A stretch of DNA of 64,000 nt from Erpobdella octoculata (GCA_963978895.1 OZ022244.1:5498353-5562352); one strand, 5' to 3'. Shown: positions 1-13,153, counted from the stretch's first letter. Translations and numbers: made by a program. The notes: generated from the letters alone by a model not told the origin.

Positions 1-209
1 GAACAAATGGACAGTCCGAAGGAAATATTTTTCAGCTTTTTGGACTGTCCTAGAGTTAAATATTGCACTAGAATAGTCAATGTTGTAGAAAAATAAATTG
101 AGTAAAATTTATAAAAGTTTGTACATGATATAATATATATATATATATATATATACTAGATTGATAGATTTAGAATATATGTAGCATTTTATATATTATA
201 TTTATTTAT
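1..209. other. AT-rich stretch without a gene
   Basis: I see no coding signal. It holds a short (TA)n run near 130-156 and AT-rich sequence leading into the truncated LINE that follows. Confidence 0.6.
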
Positions 210-1217
210 TTATATCTGTTCATTAACGACCTTGATTTAGGGACTTGTTCAAAGGTCTCGAAATTTGCTGATGACACAAAGTTATCGATGAAAGTAGAGT
301 GTGAGCTGGATGCCGACATTTTAAGAAAAGATCTTGCAAAAATATACCAATGGTCCCTAGACTGGCAAATGATGTTCAACGTAGATAAATGCTCAGTGAT
401 GCACATGGGTAATAGAAATCAAGAGTTTCAGTATGAGATGGGAGGAATATTGTTGAAGACATCTGAAGAGGAAAGAGATCTGGGAGTTATAGTACACAAT
501 AGCGGCAAACCATCAAGACAGTGTGCGGAAGCAGCAAATCGAGCCAATAAGATTTTAGGATTGGTCAAGAGAACAATAATAAGTCGAAACCAGGAAATAA
601 TTATCAGACTATACAAATGTTTGGTAAGACCACATCTAGAATATTGTGTACAAGCTTGGAGCCCTGTTTTAAAAAAGGGCATCGTAGTGTTGGAGAAGGT
701 ACAAAGGAGGGCTACAAAGTTGATTAAGCATTTAAGCCAGTTACCTTACGAAAAAAGATTAAAACAATGCGGCTTAACAACTCTAGAGAAAAGGAGAAGT
801 AGGGGTGTCATGATCGAAGCCTACAAGATAATAACAGGAAAAGAGGATTTAACACCAACAATGTTTTTTGAACAACCACCGATTCAAAGCACTAGGGGAC
901 ATAGATTCAAGCTTTTTAAAAAACAAGAAAAGACTATAAAAAAGGCTTTTTTTTAGTTCTAGAGTGGTAAATATATGGAATGACTTGGACGATGACACTG
1001 TAGCATCTGAGACTACCACATCTTTTAAAGTAGCGCTATCCAGGCATGGATACTGATTTTTATGCAATTACTTATTTTTATTAATTTATTTATCTATTAT
1101 CATTTTTCATTTATTTTATTTTCTATTTATTATTATTTTTAATTCGAAGTGGTTGTCTATAGGCGTAAAGTCTTCTAAACCACTATAATAAACGTTATCT
1201 TATCTATCTTATCTTAT
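210..1217 (+). mobile_element. CR1-like LINE, family A copy 1: 3' end of the reverse transcriptase ORF
   Basis: This is a 5'-truncated non-LTR retrotransposon. The reading frame opens just before the LFINDL motif and reaches the catalytic FADD box at 264-275. It continues through the RT thumb (NVDKC, LGV, RPHLEYC, QAWSP, KVQRRATK), which is typical of CR1/Rex1-like LINEs. A single-base frameshift in the T-run at about 948-955 moves the last 34 codons to another frame, which stops at 1054-1056. The 3' UTR contains AATAAACGTTAT and ends in a TTATC-type microsatellite, as in the related copy ending near 23085. The palm upstream of FADD and the endonuclease are missing, so it is non-functional. 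Exact LINE clade is uncertain. Confidence 0.85.
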
Positions 1218-1672
1218 TTTAAAAAGTGCATGTCAAGCTAGGACAGACATACAGTGGTAATACCAATCAAAAATTTTGGTGAGGGGTGGCTCAGTTTGGA
1301 AAAAGAAAAAAGTCCGCCGCCGGCGAAAATTTTTTTGACTATCTTCATTCTGCAGTTTTTTTGTATCTTAAATAATTTATTAATAATATAAAAGCAAGAC
1401 TGCAAACTGAAGATAGCCAAACATATAAATATTTAGACATACAATAGATTGAGAAAATGCAGCACCCCCACCCCCCACTAAAAAAAAATTCATTGTATTT
1501 GGAAAAATTGCAGGGCCCTCCAATTTGGCTCGCGTCCCCTAGTTGCGCCCCTGCAGACACACGAGGCTAAAGTTCATACGAGCTCAATCGGATGGACCAA
1601 AGCCCTACAAGATTGAAAAATATTAGCAGAAATATCTATATAATAGTAGACCACGTCACTGCCTGTTTAATG

Positions 1673-1712
<40 letters not shown>

Positions 1713-1787
1713 TATTAGTTATGTTTTTCCTATTATTTAAGTTCAGCTTTTAATAATTGAAAAATAAAGTATATTTTTTTAAACAAA
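1218..1787. other. Non-coding stretch with a possible hAT-like terminus
   Basis: No convincing gene. On the minus strand the sequence starting at 1553 reads CAGGGGCGCAACTAGG, which resembles hAT terminal inverted repeats; a matching partner was not found. A (TA)n run sits at about 1678-1706. Confidence 0.35.
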
Positions 1788-2710
1788 ATGTCTCTTAATA
1801 TGAATGACGACAAAGATCCTGTGTCGAGAAAACGGCGTCTAGCTAAAGAAAGGCAACAGAGATATCGCGCAAGACAAACTCCACAATCAAAAGCAAATAT
1901 TCGAGTTTTAGATGCAGAAGCTCATCAACAACGCACTACACAAATGTCTGTTGAGGAATTGCTAATTTTTCATGCTTTTCATGCGCATCACAACAACGTT
2001 ATGTCTATCGACTTACTCCTCAACATCTAGAAGCTTTTCACAATTCCATTGCTGCCTCACAACGTCATCGAATTGAGCAAATGTCTCCCCATGAATTGCA
2101 GTTACATCGAGAAACCAATGCTGCCAAGGAACGCCATCGAGTTTTGCAAATGTCTCCCAATGAATTGCAACTACATTGAGAAACCAATGCTGCCTCGCAA
2201 CGCCATCGAGTTGAACAAATGTCTCCCAATGAATTGCAGCTACATCGAGCTGCTAATGCGATCTCCCAACTTTTAGCATGAAATCATGTGAGTGAGGCAG
2301 TTCGTAACGAAGCAATTAACTTCAACGAAACTCAATTCAATCAACATGATTGTGGTGAATTTGATGTTTTATGTACTTCATGTCGATCAAGAAATTTTGC
2401 TGCAGAGCAACCATCAGATGGACTATTCACTTCATGTTGTCGAAAAGGCAAAGTAATGTTGCCAAACCAATTGACATTCACGGTAATACACTTGGATATC
2501 CCGATTTTCTTAAAAGCCTCATGTCAGACACGTCCAATCCAGATAGACAAAATTTTCGACAACATATTCGATCATACAACAGCGCAGTTTGTTTCGCTTC
2601 CATGGCCGCAAAAATTTTTGATTTGCTTATATATAGAATTTTTTTATGGTTATCAAATGTCATTTTGTTTTTGTTGACTATTTTTATAATAACGGGCGCC
2701 GTATTTTAAA
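1788..2710 (+). pseudogene. Helitron Rep/helicase protein, N-terminal remnant
   Basis: Several frame-shifted pieces together match the start of animal Helitron proteins. They begin with a basic Arg/Lys-rich segment (SRKRRLAKERQQRYRARQ, 1824-1877), followed by a tandem-repeat region with the QRHR..MSPNELQLHR unit. A cysteine cluster then spans about 2358-2460 (HDCGEFDVLC..C...F..CC..GKV). The last block contains LMSDTSNPDRQNFRQHIRSYN, resembling the segment just before the Rep domain. At least one internal stop in the repeats and a frameshift near 2460-2490 break it. The Rep HUH motif and helicase are absent. A Helitron 3' terminus lies only 5 bp downstream, so this is an internally deleted element on the plus strand. 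Confidence 0.75.
2051..2257 (+). repeat. 69-bp coding tandem repeat, three units
   Basis: Units start at 2051, 2120 and 2189, giving an exact period of 69 bp (23 codons). Each encodes an AA..QRHR...MSPNELQLHRETN module. The second unit has CATTGA where the others read CATCGA, which creates a stop. The repeat is part of the Helitron protein's basic N-terminal region. Confidence 0.8.
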
Positions 2711-2714
2711 ACTT

Positions 2715-2742
2715 CCGTCATTTTTGACGGGCTATCTCTAGT
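2715..2742 (+). other. Helitron 3' terminus (hairpin plus CTAG-T)
   Basis: A perfect 6-bp stem CCGTCA/TGACGG (2715-2720 with 2725-2730, TTTT loop) is followed by CTAG at 2738-2741 and then T. Helitrons typically end in a short GC-rich hairpin about 10 nt before CTRR and insert before a T. The same GACGGGCTATCTCTAGT end recurs at 25658-25674. Confidence 0.8.
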
Positions 2743-3049
2743 ATGATATAACTAAGTATATATAATTTAAAATGTATGAAAAATACTACGTTTATCAACT
2801 AATCTAAATAATCAAGCATGAGTGCGCTAATAAAAATTTGTTTTTGGTGGACAAAATCTTGGGAGGGAGGGAGCCGTCGCCTCCAGCCCCTATTCCAATC
2901 GCCGCTTTTTTATTAGATCTTCTATTAATAGTCAAACTTCTAATTTTCTAAATTTTTGACTGAAACTTTTACTTCTTTCTCTCCTATCACACACTTGACT
3001 ATCTCACTAAAATTATTAACTCTATGTCTTATTCTACAAAACCTAAAAG
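2743..3049. other. Non-coding stretch
   Basis: Mostly AT-rich, with a G-rich patch (GGGAGGGAGGGAGCC, about 2860-2874). No gene recognised. Confidence 0.5.
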
Positions 3050-4765
3050 GGCGGAAAATCATTTTAGGTGATTTCAATTCACCCCACATAAATTGAAATA
3101 TTCTTGCACCATATAAAATAATAAATCAAGAAAAGATAGAAATGAAATTGTTAGATCTGTTTAATAAATATTTTTTGACACAGCATGTACTTGATCCAAC
3201 AAGATGAATGGGAAGAAATGAACCAACAATCATTGACCTTGTTTTCAGTGATGCAGACTTCCTGAGAAACTTAGACATTGTTGCACCAATTGCAAAAAGC
3301 AAAAGTAAAAAGAAAATTAAAAGTCAGGTACATTAATCTATTCAAAGAAAGTTTGATTGAAACATATCTTCTTGAATATAATTTATATTTTCCTCTAAAG
3401 AATCAAAACCAATGAAACTAAGATTCGACAACGAATATATGAACTCCTCACTTCTTAAATTCTGCCAAAAAAAGAACAAACTTTATCGAAATTTTCTAAA
3501 AAATCCGTCTGACGTAAATAAAAAAAAATTATCACTGGTCGTAACCAATTTCAAATCTTAAAAAAAGCCACAATCAAAAAATACTACTTCTTAAAATTCC
3601 AATCCTGTGGTGGTAACACTAATGCAATTTGGAAATTAATAAAAAATTTGCTGGGAAAATTCAGATCTAAAGAACATAATAAAAAATTTCTTACAAGTAA
3701 TGGATCCTATATTAGCTCACTTTCTTTGATTGCCAACATTTTCAACAATTATTTTTCAAACATTGGTTCAGGCCTTGCAAAAGAAATTCAACCTCAACGT
3801 TCCTACTTCACAGACTACCTCAAAAACCAAGTAGTTCATTCCATGAATGTCACACCAGTAACGTCAACTGAAATCATCAAAATTGCAAAAGATTTAAAAA
3901 CAACTCGAAGTTGTGGACCAGATGGTATCGATTCCCAAATAGCAAATCAATCAATCAATTTAATTGTACATCCTCTGACATCCCTTATAAACAGTTTTTT
4001 GAATTTTGTAATATTCCCAGACCAATTGAAAATCGCAAAAGTTGTTCCACTTCACAAATCTGGCATGAAAATTAACATCACAAACTATCGGCCAATCTCA
4101 ATATTGTCTTATTTTTCCAAATTCATTGAAAAAGTCATGCACATAAGATTATATAGTATCCATCAACATTTTCTCTACACTCTCCTTACCAATACGGTTT
4201 TAGAAAAAATCACTCCACCTATATGCCGCTGGTTGTTCTACACTCCAAAATCGCTGAAATACTATTGAAAAAGATAGAATACTATGGAGTCCGGGGAGTT
4301 CCTCTTGACTGGTTTCGGGATTACATGAAGAAGTTGCAATATGTCTGCTACAACAATGCTTTCTCACAAGCCTTACCCATAAGCTGCGGTGTACCAGAGG
4401 GCTCCATATTGGGTCCACTCCTATTTATTATCTATACTTACCTTTAATTTCTAGCTTGTTCGGTTTTTCATTATTTGCTGATACTAGTCTGTTTGCTTCT
4501 GGTGAAGGTATGAACATCTTATTTGATAATGTTAATAATAGTCTCATATGTATCTATAATTGGTTCTGTGCCAATAAGCTTTCGTTAAATGTAAAAAAAA
4601 CCCAACTATATTATTTCATCCTAAAAACAAACCTATCTTTACCAATTTATGTCTCAGTATCTCCGGTGTTTCAATTAACCGTGTCACTTCATATAGACTT
4701 TTGGGTGTGATGCATGATCAGCACCTAACATGGGTAGATCACATTAAGCATGTTGATATGATATA
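3050..4765 (+). mobile_element. Degenerate CR1/L2-like LINE (endonuclease C-terminus plus RT)
   Basis: The first piece (3055-3310) carries the end of an APE-type endonuclease: GDFNSPHINW and, after one stop, IIDLVFSD. The RT begins in the 3648-4268 frame (CGPDGIDS, KVVPLHKSG, NYRPISIL) and continues in the 4223-4447 frame (GVPLDWF, CGVPEGSILGPLLFIIY) and the 4456-4710 frame (NWFCANKLSLNVKKTQ). Two catalytic motifs are lost. The FxDLxKAFD box that should precede LLKKIEYYG is deleted near 4225-4265, and the FADD box reads FADT at about 4477. LGV..DQHLTWVDHI ends the homology near 4760. It is dead, 5'-truncated and without an obvious 3' tail. Confidence 0.8.
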
Positions 4766-5199
4766 ACTTTAATTTGTATTGCAGCCAAACAACTGGATTG
4801 GAACAATGAGAAGTCACATAATATGAATTATAGTAAATGAGATGTTAGTGCGAAATAAAGACAAATATAAAATAAAGATAAAAACAGATAGAATAAAATA
4901 TAATTAAATCAGATCAAGTAATATGTTACAATGAACTGTATCAATGTAAGTTCATTGATCAAAAGTGAAGAATCATACAATAAAAGTTATAGTAGATTAT
5001 AGAATGAGATGTTAAAATGAACTGTTACAATAAGCAATTTTAATTGTTAACACGACAGTTCATTGCTCTATTATATTATTATTGGCTGAATTTAAAATGA
5101 GATCACCAGTTATTTTGTATATAATGTATATATATATATATACATTATTCCCCTTGCTCTCCTGTTCCCGTTTACTCTCCCGTTTCCGCTTGTTTTCCC

Positions 5200-5201
<2 letters not shown>
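4766..5201. other. AT-rich non-coding stretch
   Basis: No gene seen. Repetitive AATAAAG-like text near 4850-4910, a short (TA)n near 5118-5143 and a CCCGTTT/CTCCCG-rich patch at 5160-5201. Confidence 0.5.
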
Positions 5202-5929
<728 letters not shown>

Positions 5930-5944
5930 AATTTATTTAATCTA

Positions 5945-5988
5945 TTGCCTACTGGCCAGTTTCGACGAAATTGTCATCTTCAGGGCAA
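5945..5988 (-). ncRNA. Hammerhead ribozyme motif, PLE1
   Basis: On the minus strand, stem I UUGCC (5988-5984) pairs with GGCAA (5949-5945). The core CUGAAGA (5983-5977) fits CUGANGA. A GAC/GUC stem II follows after one unpaired U. Then comes GAA with stem III ACU-GGCC-AGU (5960-5951), and the nucleotide before the cleavage point is A (5950). Cleavage would leave a 5' end 20 nt upstream of the ATG at 5929. Hammerheads with tiny stem III are known from Penelope-like elements. Activity is inferred, not shown. Confidence 0.75.
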
Positions 5989-6404
5989 ATAAACATCGAA
6001 CGTAAACATAGACAAGATACGAGAATAATAGAGTCTAAATACAGAGTTTAAATTAAATATATAACTCAAGAATTTATAAAAAAGGAGAAATGGAGCTATT
6101 ATAGAAATTTGAACATATTAAAATCAATAGAATATATAAATAAAAGGAGACCTAATATGTAATGTTAAAATCCAGTAAATTTAAGAATGAAAACCACGGA
6201 AGAGATAATAAGAATTATATTGTTAGTAAAAACAAAAATATTATTCAAACGGTAGAAAGGGCTCAATAGGGGTTAAGACGGGATAACTTGTTAAGTTAAA
6301 GAACGAGATAATAAAATAAATAAATAAAATAAATAAAATAAAATAAATAAAATAAAAATAAAATAAAAATAAAACCAAAGATGCAAAGAAAATTGTAAAT
6401 GATA

Positions 6405-8450
6405 TTATCTACGTCTTATAGTTACATTCAAGGCAAGGTGCTTGAATGTCTCCATATCAACTGGTATGTAGTTATCTGGAGAGAACACCGGCGAATCGTC
6501 CAGTCGAGCCGACGAGCACCCAGCGTTACCCACATTCAGAGGTTGAGGAGAAGAGTGAAGTTCAGTGGGCGACACAGACTTGGCAACGGACATGTCGTCA
6601 GAGGACTTTTTGGGAGTTTTGTAAATGGAAGTGGGTGTAGAGCAGTCACTAGGAACGCGCGACCGACCGTCCGCAAGACATGTAGACAATTCATCATGCA
6701 CCGCAACTACACTTGGGTCCAACGGTTGAATTATCGGCTGATCTATGAGCGCGTCGAGAGGGAAACCGGCTTGTAGACTTTCCAGTTTTTGACTGACGGA
6801 TTGACAAACGTATAATGGCTGGACGGTTGGCTCTTCAATTCTATAGCCAGATAGATTTAGAAGTCCACCATTAATCGTCTGTGTTTCCGTATTTTTCTCA
6901 AGAAGAGCACGAGTGTCATCGATATCCAACCGTATAGCATTATCGACATCGAGTTGGCAAGAACCTGTCATCACCTTTGGCGGTTGTACACTGACCTCGA
7001 CAGCAGTCCCATACAGGTGCAGGGTATGGTCAAATCGGTTATCCTGTATGTTTATCGGTGGTTTATGTTGGATGATGAGTAGAGCCTCTTTGATTTTAAG
7101 GCGAAGTGGGTCTGACTCAAAAGCAATTATTTCAGTATTGTTAAGTAAAAGTTGGTGAGACGGTTTTGTTGAATGGTGCTTGACGAAGTGAGTATGTATG
7201 GATCCTCTTTGTACATGCATTGTCATTCGTCTTGAGAGTGTGGTGCGTGTGTGCCCAATGTAAAATTGCGGAGTTTGATGGCAATGGGGGCATGTAAACC
7301 TGTACACAACGTTAGTTCTTTGCGCAGGCCTTGTATCTACACCAAGGTTATTGCTAATGACCAAGTCTCTTGATTTGAGATTTTGGTAATATATGTGTAG
7401 CTGTAGTGTCTGGCTCGGATCAGTCAGTCGGACGTTCTTCATAACAATTTTCCGAAGCACCGTTTCATCTAAACGGTACATATCATGCATCTGAGCACGA
7501 TAGAAGAGTTGCACTGAAGAATCAAGACTTTTTCCTTGAGTGCAATGAGGACGTTTCTTGTTCAGAAAATTTTGGATAACACTATCTACTAGCGTATTCG
7601 AAAAATTATTATTTATGAGAAGAGATTTGATTTTGTCAATCTCGATGTTAAAGTCAGAATTATTGTCGGTGATCCTATACGCTCGAGTTAGAAAGCTTAA
7701 GATCACACTGATTTTGTACTTTACGGGGCAGAAACTATCCCCATTGAGAGTTTCACCACCATTTGTAGGTTTGTTATACACTTGGATTTTGAAGTTATTT
7801 TCAGCATTAGAAATTAGAGTATCGAGAAATGGTAACCGATTCTCTTTGCTAGGAAATTCATATGTAAATTTCAAGACCGATGATTTTTCGAAAGTTTCTT
7901 TAAGATTTAATATTTCTTGGATATCTTGACACAGTACGAATATATCGTCAACGTACCTTGCATAGATAACTGGTTTAAGATTTTTATTGGTAAATATTTC
8001 TTTTTCGAGGTTGCCCATGTAAAAACCGGCAAATGTGGGACCGAGAGGTGACCCCATCGCCACAACGTCGACCTGGGCGTACAATTGACCACTTGGGTGT
8101 CTAAATGGCACTTCCGTGGTACACAGAAGGAGAACGTCCTTTAACAAATCCTCACCAAACGCTGGAGGGGGAAGAGTTGGATGATGGTAAACACACTGTA
8201 TAATTATGTCAATTGTGCCCAACACGGGGACGTTGGTAAACAGGCTCTCGACATCTAATGAAGCCATGATGCCTGAGTGGTGTGGTGTAGCTCGGAGAAG
8301 ATTGATGAAGTCTAATGAAGAAGAGAGAGAATACTGCGAAGGGCAGTATGGAGCTATAATAGAGTTAATCGATTTAGCCAGTAGATGAATGGGAGTGGGG
8401 CACTGTGAGATTATTGGACGGAGAGGGTTACCACTCTTGTGAGTCTTCAC
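6405..8450 (-). CDS. PLE1 reverse transcriptase / GIY-YIG endonuclease, partial
   Basis: The 681 codons are open, and the frame stays open upstream to 8537 (conserved [11 protein letters not shown] just before), so the true protein was longer. The RT carries the catalytic [10 protein letters not shown] block (about residue 66), [14 protein letters not shown], and YVDD in ARYVDDIF (about residue 166). A linker follows, then a CPHC pair and [13 protein letters not shown] (about residue 397), the GIY-YIG nuclease that in PLEs makes the target nick. The last 180 residues are low-similarity and Ser/Pro/Asp-rich. No internal stop is seen. Without its N-terminus it is probably inactive by itself. 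Confidence 0.9.
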   Translation of the reverse strand: MKTHKSGNPLRPIISQCPTPIHLLAKSINSIIAPYCPSQYSLSSSLDFINLLRATPHHSGIMASLDVESLFTNVPVLGTIDIIIQCVYHHPTLPPPAFGEDLLKDVLLLCTTEVPFRHPSGQLYAQVDVVAMGSPLGPTFAGFYMGNLEKEIFTNKNLKPVIYARYVDDIFVLCQDIQEILNLKETFEKSSVLKFTYEFPSKENRLPFLDTLISNAENNFKIQVYNKPTNGGETLNGDSFCPVKYKISVILSFLTRAYRITDNNSDFNIEIDKIKSLLINNNFSNTLVDSVIQNFLNKKRPHCTQGKSLDSSVQLFYRAQMHDMYRLDETVLRKIVMKNVRLTDPSQTLQLHIYYQNLKSRDLVISNNLGVDTRPAQRTNVVYRFTCPHCHQTPQFYIGHTRTTLSRRMTMHVQRGSIHTHFVKHHSTKPSHQLLLNNTEIIAFESDPLRLKIKEALLIIQHKPPINIQDNRFDHTLHLYGTAVEVSVQPPKVMTGSCQLDVDNAIRLDIDDTRALLEKNTETQTINGGLLNLSGYRIEEPTVQPLYVCQSVSQKLESLQAGFPLDALIDQPIIQPLDPSVVAVHDELSTCLADGRSRVPSDCSTPTSIYKTPKKSSDDMSVAKSVSPTELHSSPQPLNVGNAGCSSARLDDSPVFSPDNYIPVDMETFKHLALNVTIRRR

Positions 8451-8534
8451 ATTTCCATATATGTAGCCCGGACTGTAATCGCCAACAACCTGTCGTAACG
8501 CCAGAGATCCTTCAGTATTTAACCGCCTTATGAT

Positions 8535-9328
<794 letters not shown>

Positions 9329-9745
9329 TTAGGAAAGACCTGACCGCCAAGAAAGAATTCTTCTCTTATCTTTTGTTTGTGCTGCTTTTGTTTCTCTCAT
9401 TTGTTGTGCTTCTTTGTCTAACAATTTTATTTTCCAATTTTTCCGGTTTTCCAGAACTTCTTCGTCAATATTGAATTCATACTCATCTTCAGGTCTATAA
9501 CTTTCATTCATCAACGCCTTTAGGAAACGTTCCACAAGTTCGTCATTCTTACCGTTATCACTTAGGTTTTGTTTTTCCAGTTCATCTCTCAGCTCACACA
9601 TCAAGAACTCATTCAACTGCTTTCAAAACCATTCTTTTAAATTTTAATTCTAAAACAAGTGTTACGATATCGCTAATCATATACGGAGTTTTTGGAATGG
9701 TTTTGTAGTTTATTGAAAGATAATAAAATAAAGCCATTATATGTT
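9329..9745 (-). pseudogene. SAP-domain gag remnant with a partial LTR
   Basis: The minus-strand frame encodes a SAP-like helix-turn-helix (CELRDELEKQNLSDNGKNDE) and an acidic segment. It closely parallels the gag start of the LTR element at 38124-40099 (EMKDELEKRGLSDTGKKNE). Beyond its start, 9660-9745 matches that element's LTR (TGTTACGATATC and GGAATGGTTTTG). It lacks the rest of gag, pol and a second LTR. It abuts the 3' end of the predicted host gene. Confidence 0.65.
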
Positions 9746-9767
9746 TTTTCAATCTTAAAATAATTTT

Positions 9768-10000
9768 TTTATTTCGTCAGGTCGACCAGCGGGTAATCGA
9801 CAAATAAATCATTGATTTTTTTTTGTGAAAAATTTTGCTTTTTAAAAAACGATGGCCAATATTACTTAGTCAGTTTTAAATTTCAACTTCATCATTGTTC
9901 AACATTTCATTATAGTGTCAAAATAGAGGCAGTCATTGATACCGAGGTTAGCTAGCATTAGACAGTTCTTCACCATTTCAAGCTGAGTAGATTTTTTTGC
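9768..10000 (-). CDS. Host EGF/TM gene, terminal exon
   Basis: A splice acceptor (TTTTTTTAATTATAG, minus strand) precedes the exon, which begins GC. Joined to the final T of the previous exon this gives a Cys codon, then KKIYSA and TGA at 9980-9978. The protein thus ends seven residues after the membrane helix, with a KK stop-transfer pair. The rest is 3' UTR, with an AATAAA on the minus strand at 9773-9768. One other frame is open for about 30 codons (KSTQLEMVKNC...), so a one-base difference in the A-run at 9992-9998 would give a longer tail. The exact cleavage site is unknown. Confidence 0.55.
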
Positions 10001-10132
10001 CTATAATTAAAAAAATTAATAAGTTTATTTACAACTAAAATAAGCAACAAATCACAGGATCAAATTTGCAACTATGCAACAGCAAAAACTGGTATTAAAG
10101 AAATATAGTTTATTAAAGTTTAACAAATTGTT

Positions 10133-10181
10133 GAATACACCTACCAAAATAATTGTTGAGTACACCTACCAAAATAACAGT
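10133..10181. repeat. Short tandem duplication
   Basis: The segment TACACCTACCAAAATAA occurs twice with a 22-23-bp period, inside the last intron of the host gene near its donor side. Confidence 0.6.
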
Positions 10182-10191
10182 AAAAACTTAC

Positions 10192-10314
10192 ACTCGATTA
10201 CTAGCAGGACAATGGTAAAAATAATTAGGCCTATTATAATAAATACTGCAATGGCTAATGAGGTACATTGTTTTTTTACTACTTCTTCAAACTTTTCTTT
10301 TTGCTTTGTATCTT
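10192..10314 (-). CDS. Host EGF/TM gene, transmembrane exon
   Basis: This 123-bp exon is bounded by TTTTCAACTTTCAG and GTAAGT and is phase 1-1, so it splices in frame to its neighbours. It encodes DTKQKEKFEEVVKKQ, then a hydrophobic helix of about 22 residues (SLAIAVFIIIGLIIFTIVLL), then VIE and a shared Cys codon followed by KK. That is the profile of a single-pass type I membrane anchor. Reading it as a stand-alone ORF starting at MSYNF ignores the acceptor. The nearest recognised upstream exon is 15.9 kb away (26205-26330); the intervening sequence is transposon debris. Confidence 0.65.
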
Positions 10315-10366
10315 CTGAAAGTTGAAAATTATATGACATTTTAAACAGTATATTTTTGCATGACAA

Positions 10367-12089
10367 GTTTATAAGCTTACTTTTTAACTCAACTTTAAAA
10401 AATCAATTTGAGCCGGCTTAATGTATGGCCGGTTGCCCATTGCGGTCATCCATAAATGACGTTACTCAATTTTGACGCTTCCGTCTTGTCACAGTTATCA
10501 CAAAAAAGTCAGACTCGCATAAAAAATGACGTCCCAATATTCTGACCATGTTTCCCTAAAAATCTCTGCGACGTTTTAAAGGAGTCCGAGAGAGTATAAC
10601 GCTTTTCACTAAGAGCCTCATTTTTTTCTTAACTTACTTTTTGCTATTTTTTTGATCAATTGTTTCTTAAACTGCACTCTTTAGCTTTACTTTTCTTAAA
10701 AACGTTTTTTATAGTTTTAATAATTTGTCAGTAACTAACGATTTTCTCCAAGAATAAATTTAGCGAATGTCTCCAACCTGGGTAGGAGACAATACTCTCC
10801 AAGTAGGCAGACATTACCCGGGCTTAAAAATGGACAAAACTTTAATAAGAAAACTGTATTTCGTGAGGCATTGTTTTATTTATAATAATGCACTTATTAT
10901 TACTTATTACAATAAGAAAAACAGGTACTTTGAGTATTTTTGAGGTTTGTATCTAGGAATTTATAAATGTTACATAATTTGAGTTATGTCGCAGTTACTA
11001 TAAACTTTAATAAATACTCACAACCTCATGATTAAAAGCTTTTTTTAACAAATATTTTATTTTAATAGAGTTGAAACTTTTAAATTCAATTTAAAAAAAG
11101 CACAAACACCTACTTTCTAATTTTTATCAAATTTCAACTATTAGCCTGCTTTCTGGTTAAGTCAGTCAAGTCATAATTTGTTTAAATGCAAGTTACAAGA
11201 TAGTTAACAAGTGCTTTTTTCTCTATTTTAGCTATTCAAGATATTTTAAACTGGTTTTCTTATTTATATATTTAAGTTGATTTGTTTCTATCTCGTAGAT
11301 AACTAGTAGTTTTGCTCGTCCCAAGGAAGGATGTTTTAACATAACTGTCACGCACGTGTTTGAAACACAGCGTGCATGCCGATCCACAGTGTACTTTAGT
11401 CGCTATAGTGCATGGCGCAAGTTTTAAGTGCGTGCAGTGGCGGCTTCTAGATTTGAATACTTGTTTGTGCGCGTAATAGTTTTTTCACATGATGCCGCAA
11501 GCCAATAGATTTGAATGTTTTGCGCAGTAGGCCTGTGGCTATTCAAAATTGTGATATAAGGGACGTTTCGAAATTTGAAAGGGAGAATTCCGCCTGTTTC
11601 GTAAAGCTCGGACCTGTTAAACGTTGTCGCGTTTCAATTGATTATTATCTCGTGTATTGGACGTTTTAACTATTGTGTTTTCGATAATTAAAGTAACTAT
11701 TAAACCACATGAAAGACTTAGACTTTTTTTTAACCTCCCAAATCAGAAGTTTTCCAGCAATTACGATTATTACAAGGCAATTTTATTACAAGTCGTGACA
11801 ATTACGACGAACATTCGATATATTTTTTGGATTAAAATAAGTTAATTATTTTATTTGTTTATTTATAACATTACAATAAAAATTTGAATAGAAATGGACT
11901 CAATTTAAATGAAATAAAAATCTGGACAATTTTTGCAATTACTCAATAATCTTTTTTAAGTTTTTGGAAAAATTCGGAATAGACAATATTTTGCTTGAAT
12001 GTCTTATTCTTCAAAAAGATTTCACTGAATATGTGAATCCGTAATGAAGATTTTCAAATACTGGGGATATTTTTTTATTTCGAAAGGCT
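10367..12089. other. Intronic AT-rich sequence
   Basis: No coding or repeat family recognised with confidence. CAGTGGCGGCTTCTAG at 11437 resembles a hAT end without a partner. The stretch near 11340-11600 is less AT-rich and unexplained. Confidence 0.4.
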
Positions 12090-12420
12090 AACATGTATAA
12101 GGCCATGCGAAAACACTGGTTCATTTAAATAAATCCCAACTTATTCAAATGTGTGACTTTTGTTTATTGTCATCGCGTAAGCAGGAATGATGAAAAATTG
12201 ACGACACTTAAATATGAATGGAAAATTTGCATCACTAGAAGCTATATGAATTTTGGTTATGAACACTATGTCACCGCGATTACATTCCGAAACAATTTCG
12301 GCAGTGATTAAAGTATGCTGCAATGAACGAACGATCAGGCGAGTTCCCGATGAGCTAGAGACTTCAAAATTTGAACATACCTCCGAACTAATTAATAATG
12401 CATTCTATCTGCACACAACA
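12090..12420 (-). pseudogene. Helitron PIF1-type helicase, C-terminal fragment
   Basis: The minus-strand frame reads GTRLIVRSLQHTLITAEIV, then GDIVFITKIHIASSD, then FIFKCRQFFIIPAYAMTINKS and a broken TFE, VGIYL, EPVFSHG. This is the C-terminal block of Pif1 helicases as found in Helitron proteins (NG.RL.V, LP..RRQFP...AFAMTINKSQGQT, VFSHGQLYVA). A stop follows HTFE. A second copy of the same block lies on the plus strand at 26850-27015. No rest of the helicase is nearby. Confidence 0.75.
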
Positions 12421-12439
12421 AGTTGAGTAACTGTTCAAT

Positions 12440-13080
12440 CTCGTGAACATTTTTACTATTGACATAATAACTTAAAGTTGTATATAATTTAGCAGCCAAA
12501 CTATAATACGTCGCTCCCTCGACCTTTCGTCTGGTATAAAACTTGTCTCTTTAAGATGTACGAGATACCGGAAATTCGAGGAGTAGAGCTCGCTTCAATG
12601 ACTCATAATCATTGAGTTGGTCGAGAGGCAATCGTTGGGTAGTTTCGCGGCCTTTTCGTTTAAATTGGTTTGTAAGATTATGGAACGCACATCATCATCA
12701 TCAACTTTATATAAGTCGAAGTATTTTTCCAGAGATTCGAAATATCCCGGTAATTTTGTATTTTCGTTAGGAAATGGCCCTACTAAACCCTGCAATGCTT
12801 CTTTAAAGCGCGTGCTGCGAGCTATTATTGTCGAATTCCAGGCGTTTTGCTGCGTACCCCTTTCCCTATAAGTTAACTGCGCCTCCTCTCTTGCCCTGCA
12901 ATTCTCTGCTAACCTCTCCTCTTCTAACCTTAGCTTTCTTTCTTTTAACCTTAACTTCTCCTCTTGCAGTGCGGCCTCTCGCTCGCGCAAAGCCAAATCA
13001 TGCTGCGATTCTACCCCTATTTCGCCATACCGGTGTCCCCATCTACCCCATTGGATAGTATTTCGGTTAGGGTCATCTCC
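12440..13080 (-). pseudogene. Ty3/gypsy-like gag fragment
   Basis: The frame runs from about 13080 (DDPNRNTIQWGRWGHRYGEI) into a charged coiled coil (LREREAALQEEKLRLKERKL, 12985-12926) and then the retroelement gag core (RFKEALQGLVGPFP, PGYFESLEKYFDLYKVDDDD). It stops at 12595. Downstream codons in shifted frames (DYESLKRALLLEFR, FYTRRKVEGATYY, NVHEIEQLLNLLCADR) continue the gag homology to about 12440. No protease, pol or LTR is adjacent. Confidence 0.7.
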
Positions 13081-13153
13081 AGACCCAACTATCTATGTAA
13101 ACAACCAAACGAACAGGTAAATAAACACGCGAGTATGAACTTTTTGCTTCGCG

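Noticed and set aside
6399..6776. 125-aa plus-strand ORF and other plus-strand ORFs in 6400-8400
   Set aside because: They lie antisense to the long PLE1 frame and show no family motifs.
9969..10000. Longer cytoplasmic tail (KSTQLEMVKNC...)
   Set aside because: It requires one base fewer in the A-run after the acceptor; as written, the spliced frame stops after KKIYSA. A sequencing error in the homopolymer cannot be excluded.
10166..10366. Stand-alone 66-aa membrane protein
   Set aside because: The Met lies before a good splice acceptor and the hydrophobic segment ends at a GTAAGT donor, so an internal exon in phase with EGF exons explains it better.
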